A program made the position numbers and the translations under genes. This document shows, piece after piece, positions 18,458 through 28,233 of a DNA stretch of 64,000 bases. The stretch's first letter is position 1. Every line of letters begins with the position of its first letter. Under the pieces are notes generated by a model that ran no database searches, was not told the DNA's origin, and worked only from the letters and a program-made list of their open reading frames with translations. This stretch comes from Pseudomonas sp. PSKL.D1. Its GTDB lineage: Bacteria > Pseudomonadota > Gammaproteobacteria > Pseudomonadales > Pseudomonadaceae. Location: assembly GCF_028898945.1 (NCBI RefSeq), contig NZ_CP118607.1:620001-684000 (forward strand), read 5' to 3'.

Positions 18458-19326
18458 TGAGCAATAAATCGCTGATCGCCCTGATCGCCGCTGTGGTTCT
18501 GGGCATTGTTGCCTGGAACAGCTTCTACATCGTGTCCCAGACCGAGCGTGCGGTACTGCTGCGCTTCGGTAAGGTGGTCAAGGCGGATGTCCAGCCTGGC
18601 CTGCATGTGAAGATTCCGTACGTCAACCAGGTGCGCAAGTTCGACGCCCGCCTGATGACCCTCGACGCCCCGACCCAGCGGTTCCTGACCCTGGAGAAGA
18701 AAGCGGTGATGGTCGACGCCTACGCCAAGTGGCGCGTCAAGGACGCCGAAATCTTCTACACCGCAACCTCCGGCATGAAGTCGATCGCCGACGAGCGCCT
18801 GTCTCGCCGACTGGAAAGCGGCCTGCGTGACCAGTTCGGTAAGCGCACCCTGCACGAAGTGGTCTCCGGTGAGCGTGATGCGTTGATGGCTGACATCACC
18901 GCATCGCTGAACCGTATGGCCAGCAAGGAGCTGGGTATCGAGGTCATCGATGTGCGCGTCAAGGCCATCGACCTGCCGAAAGAAGTAAACCGCAGCGTGT
19001 TCGACCGTATGAGCACCGAGCGTGAGCGTGAAGCCCGCGAGCACCGCGCAAAGGGTAACGAGTTGGCCGAAGGTATTCGCGCCGATGCCGACCGTCAGCG
19101 CCGTGTGCTGTTGGCTGAAGCCTATCGTGAAGCTGAAGAAACCCGCGGTGATGGCGACGCACAGTCGGCTGCCATTTACGCCAAGGCCTACACCCAGGAC
19201 GCTGACTTCTATGCGTTCTACCGTAGCCTGCAGGCGTACCGCGAAAGCTTCTCCAGCAAGAGCGACGTGCTGGTCCTGGACCCGAAGAACGAGTTCTTCC
19301 GGTACCTGGACAAGAGCAGGCCGTAA
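18457..19326 (+). CDS. hflC: HflC, membrane SPFH protein of the FtsH-modulating complex
   Basis: The 289-residue partner of HflK has an N-terminal membrane anchor (residues ~5-22), an SPFH domain (VLLRFGKVVKADVQPGLHVK) and a coiled coil with EREREAREHRAKGNELAEGI. It tunes FtsH proteolysis at the inner membrane. The ATGA overlap with hflK argues for coupled translation. Many pseudomonads have a small DUF2065 gene next; I see no supported ORF for one here. Confidence 0.94.
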   Translation: MSNKSLIALIAAVVLGIVAWNSFYIVSQTERAVLLRFGKVVKADVQPGLHVKIPYVNQVRKFDARLMTLDAPTQRFLTLEKKAVMVDAYAKWRVKDAEIFYTATSGMKSIADERLSRRLESGLRDQFGKRTLHEVVSGERDALMADITASLNRMASKELGIEVIDVRVKAIDLPKEVNRSVFDRMSTEREREAREHRAKGNELAEGIRADADRQRRVLLAEAYREAEETRGDGDAQSAAIYAKAYTQDADFYAFYRSLQAYRESFSSKSDVLVLDPKNEFFRYLDKSRP

Positions 19327-19356
19327 CGCGCAGCACCCGTTTCACCTTCGCGAGCG

Positions 19357-19387
19357 CCCCGCCTGGCAGCTAAAACACCAGGCGGGG
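19357..19387 (+). terminator. Stem-loop downstream of hflC
   Basis: CCCCGCCTGG at 19357-19366 pairs perfectly with CCAGGCGGGG at 19378-19387. It lacks a following T-run, so it may be an RNA-stabilising 3' hairpin rather than a terminator. Confidence 0.45.
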
Positions 19388-19410
19388 TGCATCCTGAATG
19401 AAAAGGGGTG

Positions 19411-19446
19411 TATGATGCGGCAGCCGGGAAATTTCCCGGCTTTTTT
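19411..19446 (+). terminator. Strong intrinsic terminator, directly after a possible -10 box
   Basis: GCCGGG-AAATTT-CCCGGC (19423-19440) is followed by six Ts at 19441-19446. A TATGAT hexamer at 19411-19416 ends only seven bases before the stem. The terminator probably ends hflKC transcription and isolates hisZ. The remainder of the 19327-19628 gap holds a TTGACG hexamer at 19478-19483 with no good -10. Confidence 0.8.
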
Positions 19447-19628
19447 GCGTCTGAAAGGTTGATTGGCAAAACGCCAGTTGACGGTTTGGTCAGGTCGCAA
19501 GGCAATTCGAGGGTATTGGGTACGGTGGCTGCGCTGGGATCAGTGCTGCCCGCTGCTGTGCGCCAGTGCCTGCTTTACTGACGGCTCGCCTGCTGGCAAG
19601 CCGCCCGGACCAGAGGGGAAATGGCGTA

Positions 19629-20816
19629 ATGGCAACGGTAGACCGCTGGCTGCTGCCAGATGGCATCGAGGAAGTACTGCCACCTGAAGCTGCGCGCATC
19701 GAAATCGCGCGCCGCCAGGTGTTGGACCTGTTCCAGAGTTGGGGATACGAGCTGGTCGTCACCCCGCATATCGAGTACCTGGAGTCGCTGCTGACCGGCG
19801 CCGGCCAGGACCTGGATCAGCGCACCTTCAAGGTAGTCGACCCGCAGTCGGGCCGCCTGATGGGCTTCCGCGCCGACTTCACCCCGCAGGTGGCGCGCAT
19901 CGACGCCCATACCCTGCGCCGTGAGGGCCCGAGCCGCCTGTGCTACGCCGGCAGCGTGCTGCATGCGCAGCCACGTGCCCTGTCCACCTCGCGCAGCCCG
20001 ATTCAGTTGGGTGCCGAGCTGTACGGCGACGCCAGCCCTACCAGCGATGTCGAAGTCATCAGCCTGATGCTCGCCACGCTGCAACTGACCGATGTACCAG
20101 ATGTACACATGGACCTCGGCCATGTCGGTATCTACCGCGGCCTGGCCCGTGCCGCAGGCTTGTCTGGCGCAGTCGAGCAGCAGTTGTTCGACGCGCTGCA
20201 GCGCAAGGCTGTGGATGAAGTCGAGGCGCTGACCGCTGACCTGCCGAAAGACCTCGGCAACATGCTGCGCGCGTTGGTAGAGCTGTGCGGTGGCCGCGAA
20301 GTGTTGAACGAAGCTCGCGTGCGCCTGGGCCGTGCCCCGGCCAGCGTGCTGGCTGCGCTGGACGACCTGCTGGCCATCGCTGACCGGTTGGCATCGCGCT
20401 TCCCGGAGCTGCCGTTGTACTTCGACCTCGGCGAGCTGCGCGGTTACAACTACCACACCGGCGTGGTGTTCGCCGTGTTCGTGCCGGGCGAAGGCCAGTC
20501 CATCGCCCAAGGCGGGCGCTATGACGACATCGGTGCCGATTTTGGCCGGGCACGCCCGGCCACCGGATTCTCCACGGATTTGAAGACCCTGGTCACACTG
20601 GGGCGAGCGGAGGTCGTATTGCCAACTGGCGGCATCTGGATGCCCGACAGTGGTGACGCGGCCCTCTGGCAGCAGGTCTGCCAGTTGCGCAACGAGGGCC
20701 AGCGTGTGGTCCAGGCTCTGCCTGGCCAGCCGTTGAGTGCTGCTCTCGAGGCGGATTGTGATCGGCAATTGATTCAGCAAGACGGGCGCTGGCAGGTTCT
20801 GCCACTGGCCCAGTGA
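19629..20816 (+). CDS. hisZ: ATP phosphoribosyltransferase regulatory subunit HisZ
   Basis: The 395-residue protein resembles a histidyl-tRNA synthetase catalytic core lacking the anticodon domain. With the short HisG it forms the first, histidine-feedback-regulated enzyme of histidine synthesis. Class II features include the [17 protein letters not shown] start, [17 protein letters not shown] and the motif-2 like [14 protein letters not shown]. The ATG at 19629 has AGGGGAA upstream; longer starts are disfavoured. hisZ-purA is the conserved pseudomonad order. Confidence 0.9.
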   Translation: MATVDRWLLPDGIEEVLPPEAARIEIARRQVLDLFQSWGYELVVTPHIEYLESLLTGAGQDLDQRTFKVVDPQSGRLMGFRADFTPQVARIDAHTLRREGPSRLCYAGSVLHAQPRALSTSRSPIQLGAELYGDASPTSDVEVISLMLATLQLTDVPDVHMDLGHVGIYRGLARAAGLSGAVEQQLFDALQRKAVDEVEALTADLPKDLGNMLRALVELCGGREVLNEARVRLGRAPASVLAALDDLLAIADRLASRFPELPLYFDLGELRGYNYHTGVVFAVFVPGEGQSIAQGGRYDDIGADFGRARPATGFSTDLKTLVTLGRAEVVLPTGGIWMPDSGDAALWQQVCQLRNEGQRVVQALPGQPLSAALEADCDRQLIQQDGRWQVLPLAQ

Positions 20817-20857
20817 GTTTCTGCGTCGGCAGTAGGCCGGCAACCAAGTTTGCGTGA

Positions 20858-22165
<1,308 letters not shown>

Positions 22166-22186
22166 TCTGCCTGACAGGCTGATCTG

Positions 22187-22220
22187 ACGCCGTAGCCCTG
22201 CAAGGGGCTGCGGCGTTTTC
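22187..22220 (+). terminator. Intrinsic terminator after purA
   Basis: ACGCCGTAGCCC (22187-22198) pairs with GGGCTGCGGCGT (22205-22216), followed by TTTTC. The stem is nearly perfect. Confidence 0.85.
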
Positions 22221-22364
22221 ATTTGCGGAACTTGCCCGCGGACAGGCGCCCCTGGTTGCTCAACCTTGGCGCATATCCCTGCTGCCCCCGGCACAACCCT
22301 TGCTGTAAGAAAGCTCTGTAGATGCCATCAAAATAATGGCGCCAGAAAGCACGAGGGTTTCACC

Positions 22365-24299
22365 GTGTCTGCCATCCTTTCACTGTTACGAAGCCGCCTG
22401 TTGCGGCCTGTGTTTGTTGCCCTGGGTATCGCCCTTTTGGTGCAGGTGCTAGTTGCGGTTGCGCTGACCCGAAGCACAATCACTTCCCTTGAGGCCGACC
22501 TGGGCGAACGCCTGGGCAATGACAGCCGCAAGCTTGCCGGGGATCTTGAGCAAGCCGGGCAGGACGTCCGGGCCGGGCTCGATAGCTTGTCCAGCAACAC
22601 TCGGCAGCGCCTGGGTGAAGGGCTGTCCACGCGCTTGCAGCAAGAGCAGCAGCAATTGCGTGCAACGCTTGAGAAAAACCTCAAGGATTCCGCCAACGAC
22701 ATGGCCGAGCTGCTGGCTTCGGTCGCCCCGCGGGCGATCTGGGACAACGACGTCCCCACGCTGTCCGACTTTGCCCGCCGTGCCCAGCGCAATCCAAACG
22801 TGCTGTTCGTGATCTACGACGATGCCCAGGGCCAGCACCTGACGCGTTACCTCAACCGGCAAAATCCGATCAACCAGGCATTGATGGAGAAAGGCCAGGG
22901 CGAGCGTGCCTTGGACAAAGTGCTCGACGCCGCCCGCCGTGATCCATCCGTGTACTTTGTCGAGGCGCCGATCAGCCCCAATGGCGCGGAAATCGGCAAA
23001 GTCTTGATGGGTGTATCCACTGCCGGGGTCGAACAGGAGCTCAAAGCGCTGGATCAACGGTTCAATGCCCTGATCGCCAGTGGTGGTCAGTTGGTGGGCG
23101 ATAGCCTGGGGGCGGCAGCCGCAGAGAGCGGAAAAGCTTTGCGCGAGCGCCTGGAAACTGCCCAAGGCAGTGCAGCGGCCATGCAGGCAAATACGGCACA
23201 AACCGTGCGCGAGGCAGCAGCTGAACTGCGCTGGCGTATTGGCCTGGGGCTGGTGATTGTGGGCTTGGGTGTGCTGCTGGTGGTGGCCGTGGTGCTAGGC
23301 CGCCGTGTGCTGAGCAAGTTGCGATTGCTGATCGTAGCCCTCAATGACTTGGCCGCTGGCGAAGGGGATTTGACCAAGCGCGTGAACCTGGACAGCCGCG
23401 ATGAAATCGGCGACATGGCCTCGGCGGTCAACCGTTTCGTCGACAAGTTGCAGCCTATTGTTCGCGAAGCTGGCGAAGTGGCTCAGCGCACCGGTGTGGA
23501 GATCGGTGCCATGGCGCAGCGCAATGCCGGTGCCGATGCCGCTGCAGCCCTGCAGCGCGACGAAGTGGCCGCCAGCCTGCGTGACCTGTCGAGCATGGCT
23601 GACGAGGCCCAAGCCGAAAGCCATGCCATGCAGGCGGCGCTGCAGCAGGTGGTGGACATCCGCCAAGCGACCGATGACAACAGCCGCTCTTCGACGCAAC
23701 TGGCCGGCCTTATCGAAAACCTGGCCGGGCAGGTGGATGCCGGTTCGCAGGTCATCGAGCGCCTAGCCAAGCAGAGCGAGCAGATCGAAGTGGTGCTCAC
23801 CGTGATTCATGGCATCGCCGAGCAGACCAACCTGCTGGCACTCAACGCTGCCATCGAGGCGGCACGGGCGGGTGAGACCGGCCGCGGCTTTGCCGTGGTG
23901 GCAGACGAAGTGAGAGCGCTGGCGAGCAAGACGCAAAGCTCCACCGGCGACATCCAGGCACACATCGCGGCCCTTCAAAAAGGCGCCAAGGAAGCCGTGG
24001 CCACCATCAGCCAGGCGGGCATCAAGGCCAATGAGGGCCTGCTGGTGCTGCGTGACAACGAGCGCCGCCAGCAGTCGGTGCAGGTCGCGGTCGAGCAGGT
24101 GCATGCGGCCATTGGCCTGGCGACCCGGGCGGCCGAACAGCAGGCGCATGGTGCACAGGCAGTACGTGGGCGGGTGGAGAACATTCATGCCCAGGCCGAA
24201 CGGTCGGCCGAGGTGGTGATGCAGACCACGGCCAGCAGCAAGGTGCTGGATGACCTGGCGGCGCAGCTGCGGGCAAGCCTTGGGCAGTTCCGCGCCTGA
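22365..24299 (+). CDS. Methyl-accepting chemotaxis protein
   Basis: The ~644-residue transducer has an N-terminal membrane helix (~10-32), a periplasmic sensor of ~250 residues (possibly cache-like, with a long helical lead [17 protein letters not shown]), a second membrane helix (~288-310), a HAMP domain and a cytoplasmic signalling domain. The tip reads [20 protein letters not shown] at ~487. The GTG at 22365 with ACGAGGG upstream is the likely start, as earlier in-frame codons lie in the purA terminator region. The ligand cannot be inferred. It stands alone, away from che genes. Confidence 0.88.
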   Translation: MSAILSLLRSRLLRPVFVALGIALLVQVLVAVALTRSTITSLEADLGERLGNDSRKLAGDLEQAGQDVRAGLDSLSSNTRQRLGEGLSTRLQQEQQQLRATLEKNLKDSANDMAELLASVAPRAIWDNDVPTLSDFARRAQRNPNVLFVIYDDAQGQHLTRYLNRQNPINQALMEKGQGERALDKVLDAARRDPSVYFVEAPISPNGAEIGKVLMGVSTAGVEQELKALDQRFNALIASGGQLVGDSLGAAAAESGKALRERLETAQGSAAAMQANTAQTVREAAAELRWRIGLGLVIVGLGVLLVVAVVLGRRVLSKLRLLIVALNDLAAGEGDLTKRVNLDSRDEIGDMASAVNRFVDKLQPIVREAGEVAQRTGVEIGAMAQRNAGADAAAALQRDEVAASLRDLSSMADEAQAESHAMQAALQQVVDIRQATDDNSRSSTQLAGLIENLAGQVDAGSQVIERLAKQSEQIEVVLTVIHGIAEQTNLLALNAAIEAARAGETGRGFAVVADEVRALASKTQSSTGDIQAHIAALQKGAKEAVATISQAGIKANEGLLVLRDNERRQQSVQVAVEQVHAAIGLATRAAEQQAHGAQAVRGRVENIHAQAERSAEVVMQTTASSKVLDDLAAQLRASLGQFRA

Positions 24300-24415
24300 C
24301 CAGTGCTCAGCCCCTGAGTTTCACGCGGCACCTGTAATCGATGGACTCGCCCCCGCCGAGGCATCACAGTGCCACGGTGGCGTTCGAAGAAGCCAACGGC
24401 AGCGAGGGCGAGACC

Positions 24416-25425
24416 ATGAAAAAGCATAGTTCGAAGCACGATTCCCTGTCTTCCACTGATGTGGAGCTTTGCACAACCATCTGCGTAGACCTGGCCAAAC
24501 AGGTCTTCCAGTTAGCAGGCGAGGATGCTACCGGTCGGGTGATCTACGAAGATCGCATCAAATCCCGACAGGCTTTCCATGATTTCCTACTCAAGGTGCC
24601 AGTGACGGCGTGGCCGAGCACCGCAGTGGCGCCAAGAACGACCGTAACGACGCTCATGCCATTTTGCGCGCTGGTCGCGACAGCAGCATCGCCTCGATAC
24701 CGGTCAAGAGCACCACAGCACTGACTATTCAGGCGCTGCACCGTATCCGGCGCGGCAACATCAAGCGACATACAGCGCTGGGTAATCAGATGCGTGGCTT
24801 GCTGCTTGAGCATGGTGTATCCATGCCCCAAGGTGATACCGCGATCAGTACACATGTACCGCGAGCTCTTGAGGATGCCTCCTTGCCCCTGCCTGATTTG
24901 TTGCGCGAGTTGCTCGATGAACTGCTAGCTGACTGGCTCTTTCTGAGTGAGCGCATTGCGACGCTAAGTGCGCGGCTCGAAGCGACAGCCCAAGAGGATA
25001 AGGTCGCACAACGGTTGATCACCATTCGTGGTGTCGGCCCCATCATCGCCACGGCGATCGTGGCGAAAGAGACAGAACCTGCACGCTTCGCCAGTGGCCG
25101 GATGTTTTCTGCTTTCTTCGGTGTCGTGCCCGACCAGCACAGCAGCGGAAACAAAATCAGGCTGGGCAGAATGAGCAAGCGAGGTGACGGCTACATACGC
25201 AGCTTGATGATTCAAGGCGCGCATGCTGTCTTGAGTCAGCTAAAGCCTGATTCCGATCAGCCAGATGATCGCCGCCTCTTGCGCTGGCTATCCCGCCTTG
25301 GGCGCAAGGAGGCGGCGATCAGACTGGCTAATCGAAATCTGCGCATTATTTGGTCACTGCTGCAAAGTGATCAGGTTTATCAACGCAAACCGAAAGGTCA
25401 TGAGGAGGCTGCCATGAGCAGCTGA
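24416..25425 (+). pseudogene. IS110-family transposase, broken by internal deletion and frameshift
   Basis: The first part (24416 to ~24605) encodes the start of a DEDD transposase domain (TTICVDLAKQVFQLAGED). The second part (from ~24610, different frame) continues with AEHRSGAKNDRNDAHAIL and then a complete Transposase_20 region (ITIRGVGPIIATAIVAKE). Compared with intact relatives, the stretch of about 30 residues carrying the catalytic Glu (usually near MEAC or MEAG) is missing. The protein should therefore be inactive. IS110 elements lack terminal inverted repeats, so exact ends cannot be fixed; a perfect GGGGCGC/GCGCCCC hairpin lies just downstream at 25456-25472. Confidence 0.85.
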
Positions 25426-25683
25426 TCAACCGAGCAATGCCACCGGGGCGCTGCGCGCCCCAACCCCTGCTAGTGAACATTGCCCCTTGGTAAGACCGTC
25501 GCAGAGAAATGCCTCCGCTCCTACAGGCCCGGCAACATTATGGCCTCAATGTAAACGGCAAACTGCGAGCTCACCACGATGTTGGCCAGAAGCGAAAAGC
25601 TTCCTCGAATAGGCCTGATACATAGATGCAACCGGGTTCCTATGTTCAAAAAGCAGCTAGACAGTGTGGGCGAGTCCATACAT

Positions 25684-25825
25684 TAGGAGCGGCCTTGCCG
25701 GGGCGCCGGACCGGTCGGAAAGGGGGGCGAAGCGCCCCCAAGATTTGCGCATCACGCTGGTATTTTCGGGGCCGCTCTGCGGCCCTTTCCGACCGGTCCG
25801 GCGCTCCGGCAAGGCCGCTCCTACA
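25684..25825. repeat. Large REPIN (about 140 bp inverted repeat) upstream of hcp
   Basis: The left arm begins TAGGAGCGGCCTTGCCGGGG and continues with GCCGGACCGGTCGGAAAGG. The right arm is its near-perfect reverse complement, ending GGCAAGGCCGCTCCTA. The arms (~41 bp each) flank a ~60-base centre with a GGGGCG/CGCCCC hairpin. A single REP half (CTCCGCTCCTACAGGC) lies at ~25508. Apart from these, I see no gene between 25426 and 25959. Confidence 0.8.
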
Positions 25826-25959
25826 CAGAGCGTGTAACAGGATGAGTAAAAATGTAGGAAATTTCTGAAATAGGCGTCGATCTCCTTGAAACCATTGCGA
25901 CTGCTGTCCCCAAGGCCTAGCCTCGTCAGCTCACCAATCGTTTACAAGGAACAGTAACC

Positions 25960-26448
25960 ATGGCCTTCGACGCCTACCTTCAAATCGCCGAAATAGCCGG
26001 TGAGTCCAAAGACGCCCAGTACCCCAACTGGATTGAAATCCTCGGCTATACCTTCGGCACCAGCCAAAGCACCTCCGCCACCGCCAGCTCCGCAGGGGGC
26101 GCCACGTCAGGGCGCATTGCCCTCAGCAATCTCACCTTCACCAAATACCTCGACAGCGCCAGCTGCAAACTGCTCCAGGCCAGTTGCACTGGGCAGCACC
26201 TCAAAGAGGTAAAGCTGGTGATCTGCCGCGCCGGTGGCGACAAACTCAAGTACTACGAAGTGGTGCTCGAAGAAGTGATCATCGCCGACTACGCCCAAAG
26301 TGCCCACAACGGCGTACCCACCGAAGTCGTGCAGCTCGACTACGGCCGTATCAAAACCACCTACACCCGCCAGCAGCGCCGCGATGGCAGCGGGGGCGGC
26401 AACATCACCGGCGGCTGGGACCGCATCGGCAACAAGACCTTTGCGTGA
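25960..26448 (+). CDS. hcp: Orphan Hcp, type VI secretion tube protein
   Basis: The 162-residue protein matches the Hcp1 family: the MAFDAYLQIAEIAGESKD start, the WIEILGYTFGTSQ strand pair, and the C-terminal EVVQLDYGRIKTTYTRQ segment. Hcp hexamers stack into the T6SS tube and can carry small effectors in their lumen. AAGGAA lies eight bases before the ATG. No other T6SS structural gene is in the window, so it would use a machine encoded elsewhere. Its stop is 11 bases before the next gene, which is the likely cargo. Confidence 0.9.
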   Translation: MAFDAYLQIAEIAGESKDAQYPNWIEILGYTFGTSQSTSATASSAGGATSGRIALSNLTFTKYLDSASCKLLQASCTGQHLKEVKLVICRAGGDKLKYYEVVLEEVIIADYAQSAHNGVPTEVVQLDYGRIKTTYTRQQRRDGSGGGNITGGWDRIGNKTFA

Positions 26449-26459
26449 GGGAAAACGCC

Positions 26460-27443
26460 ATGGCCGAAGCACGCAGTTTCATCAACCCCATCGCGCAGAA
26501 CTACGCAACGCTCAAGCGCAACACCCCGATGAACGCCAATCAAGCCACCAAATTCGATGTGCTGAACGCGCACATCGTCAACACGGTGGTGTTCGCCGGT
26601 GAGCTGGTGATCGTCGGCGACCCCAGTACCCCGTCCTGCACCAGCCATGAGGCGTACCTCATGGCCAAGGCGGTGAGCATTCACCACGACATCGTGTTCA
26701 ACGGCGGCGGCGTTGACGGGTTTCTGCTGGATAACTTCGAAATGCTGCAGAGCTTGTTGGCCCATGCCTCCATGGGGGTGGGGATTGCCACCGATGGCTG
26801 GGCCAAACACCTGAAGGCGATCGAGAAGACGCTGGAGCAGATCGAGCAGTTGCATCGACAGTACATGGGCAGCGGCACCCTCCGCGCGCGTGATGAGTTT
26901 TATGCCAAGCGCACGGCGCTGTTCATGCAGCTGGATGAGCAGCTTGGGAAGTTGGCCGCTTATGGTTCCGGGCTGCGCAGGCAGGGTGCGACGAAGCGGA
27001 TACTGCAGATATCGACCAAGCGGTATTTGAGTGCGGGAGAGATAAAAGGGTATGCCGAGAAGATGACGGGGGTGGCGAGGGCGGCCAACTTGGTTCAGAA
27101 GGGGCTGTACGTTGGATTGGCGCTGGATGTGACTGCAACCGCACTTTCGATTCGCAAGGCATGTACTGAAGGGCGTGAAGAGGAATGCAGGAGAGCTAGG
27201 TACGTTGAGGTAAGCGCGTTGGCCGGAGGTTTAGGCGGAACCTCCCTTCTTGGTGCCTTAGGAGGCGCGGCAGCGACTACAGTGTGTTCATTTGTACTCG
27301 GCATTCCGACAGTCGGGGCAGGAGCCTTGGCATGTGGGGTTGTAGGTGGTCTCGTAGGGGGAGCCGTAGGGGGTGACAAAGGCAAGGAGGCAGGTGAATG
27401 GTTTGGAGAGGTAATTTACGAGGCGGTATACGACAATGACTGA
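26460..27443 (+). CDS. Putative Hcp-associated T6SS effector, probably pore-forming
   Basis: I do not recognise a named family for this 327-residue protein. The N-terminal ~200 residues look soluble and helical, with the segment SIHHDIVFNGGGVDGFLLDN and a charged region (AIEKTLEQIEQLHRQYMG). The C-terminal part holds hydrophobic, glycine-zipper-like stretches (GGTSLLGALGGAAATTV; CGVVGGLVGGAVGGDKG), as in small ion-selective pore toxins. It follows hcp by 11 bases and overlaps a membrane-protein gene by 8 bases, the usual effector-immunity layout. Codons become more AT-rich and include AGG and AGA after ~27,000. The effector role is inferred from context. Confidence 0.6.
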   Translation: MAEARSFINPIAQNYATLKRNTPMNANQATKFDVLNAHIVNTVVFAGELVIVGDPSTPSCTSHEAYLMAKAVSIHHDIVFNGGGVDGFLLDNFEMLQSLLAHASMGVGIATDGWAKHLKAIEKTLEQIEQLHRQYMGSGTLRARDEFYAKRTALFMQLDEQLGKLAAYGSGLRRQGATKRILQISTKRYLSAGEIKGYAEKMTGVARAANLVQKGLYVGLALDVTATALSIRKACTEGREEECRRARYVEVSALAGGLGGTSLLGALGGAAATTVCSFVLGIPTVGAGALACGVVGGLVGGAVGGDKGKEAGEWFGEVIYEAVYDND

Positions 27444-27795
27444 TTTTGCGATGAATATGACGACTGTGGTTTTTCTACTGACGGGAGTAGTCGCGCTGCT
27501 ACTCTTTGTATTTGTAGGTGTGCGCTATCTTGACCAAATCGAAGGCGTGCTGTCGAGAAGCAAGTTTGTGTCAGGAAATAAGAGCCTGTACTCAAGCGCG
27601 GGGCTCATTGGGAAAATCATGCGGATATGCACAGTCTCAGTGTTGTTATCTATGCCTCGTATATTTGCGCGCAAGGGGTTGGTGGAAATTGAGCAGATAA
27701 CTAAACTTCCTGGGTTTTTGAGGGGGTTCTTAGTTTTGAATTGGTGGATTTTGTTTGTTTCAGGGGTGGCCTTTCTGTGTTTTTCTTCGTTCTAA
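27436..27795 (+). CDS. Putative membrane immunity protein
   Basis: The 119-residue protein has an N-terminal membrane helix (TTVVFLLTGVVALLLFVFVG), a second weakly hydrophobic stretch in the middle and a C-terminal helix (FLVLNWWILFVSGVAFLCF). It starts inside the last codons of the putative effector (ATG at 27436, effector TGA at 27441-27443), so the two are translationally coupled. An inner-membrane immunity protein fits a pore-forming toxin. Base composition is far more AT-rich than the surrounding genome. No family recognised; function inferred from position. Confidence 0.5.
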   Translation: MTDFAMNMTTVVFLLTGVVALLLFVFVGVRYLDQIEGVLSRSKFVSGNKSLYSSAGLIGKIMRICTVSVLLSMPRIFARKGLVEIEQITKLPGFLRGFLVLNWWILFVSGVAFLCFSSF

Positions 27796-27815
27796 AGGTT
27801 CCTTGAGTGTTTAAT

Positions 27816-27998
27816 CTATGTATGGGCTAGCCTTACATTGCAAGGCTGATCAAGGGGGCGCAGTACTGCATAAGCGCCCATGACCTCAGCAGGAATCATT
27901 AGGCCAAATATCATGAGCGCGAACCACCCAGGATGGCGCTTAGAGTCCTGGTAGATCTTGGCGAGGTAGAGCGCTTTGCGATTAAGTGGAAAGGGATG
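27816..27998 (-). pseudogene. Possible start-less membrane-protein remnant (antisense)
   Basis: Read leftward, 60 codons without a stop and ending TAG at 27816 encode KALYLAKIYQDSKRHPGW followed by a hydrophobic stretch (FALMIFGLMIPAEVMGAYAV). Its codons (GCC AAG ATC TAC CAG GAC) look typical of the host. No start codon or ribosome site is visible, and a stop lies just upstream. It may be the 3' end of a gene whose 5' part was lost. It overlaps the next entry on the opposite strand, so at most one is likely to be real. Confidence 0.3.
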
Positions 27999-28130
27999 CT
28001 AATTGCTCTCAATATATTAGCGTTTTCCTTGTTGTCTGCTGCGTTTGTGCTTGGCGGTTGGATATTTTTTACGATAGCCATTGTTCGAAAGTTTAGGTGT
28101 AAGTTTTGGATGTTTTTTGGTGCCAGGTAG
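27933..28130 (+). pseudogene. Possible truncated second immunity gene
   Basis: The 65-codon frame reads RVLVDLGEVERFAIKWKG and then a membrane helix (LIALNILAFSLLSAAFVLGG). Its start loosely parallels the C-terminal third of the upstream immunity protein (RKGLVEIEQITKLPGFLRG, then LNWWILFVSGVAFL). That would make it a decayed paralogue missing its N-terminus. No ribosome site precedes 27933; an inner ATG at ~27996 has GGAAAGG close by and would give a 44-residue membrane peptide. Highly tentative. Confidence 0.3.
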
Positions 28131-28200
28131 TGTTGTGGCGGGACTGGGATAGTTCGGCTGAGAAATGCTGGTTGCGTTTTTTAAGGATTAGCAAGAATCT

Positions 28201-28232
28201 GCCCCGGGCCGGATGGTAGCTCGGGGCGTTTT
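28201..28232 (+). terminator. Intrinsic terminator closing the hcp cassette
   Basis: GCCCCGGGC (28201-28209) pairs with GCTCGGGGC (28219-28227), with one G-T pair, and GTTTT follows. It also lies just beyond the stop of the leftward iron permease. Confidence 0.6.
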
Positions 28233-28233
28233 C

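Noticed and set aside
19327..19628. Small DUF2065 gene between hflC and hisZ
   Set aside because: Commonly present in pseudomonads, but the gap holds two hairpins and no frame with a start, ribosome site and suitable hydrophobic sequence.
24300..28233. Prophage or integrative element
   Set aside because: No integrase, phage structural gene, att repeats or tRNA junction; only a decayed IS110 gene and a T6SS cassette. Hcp resembles phage tail tubes but is a T6SS protein.
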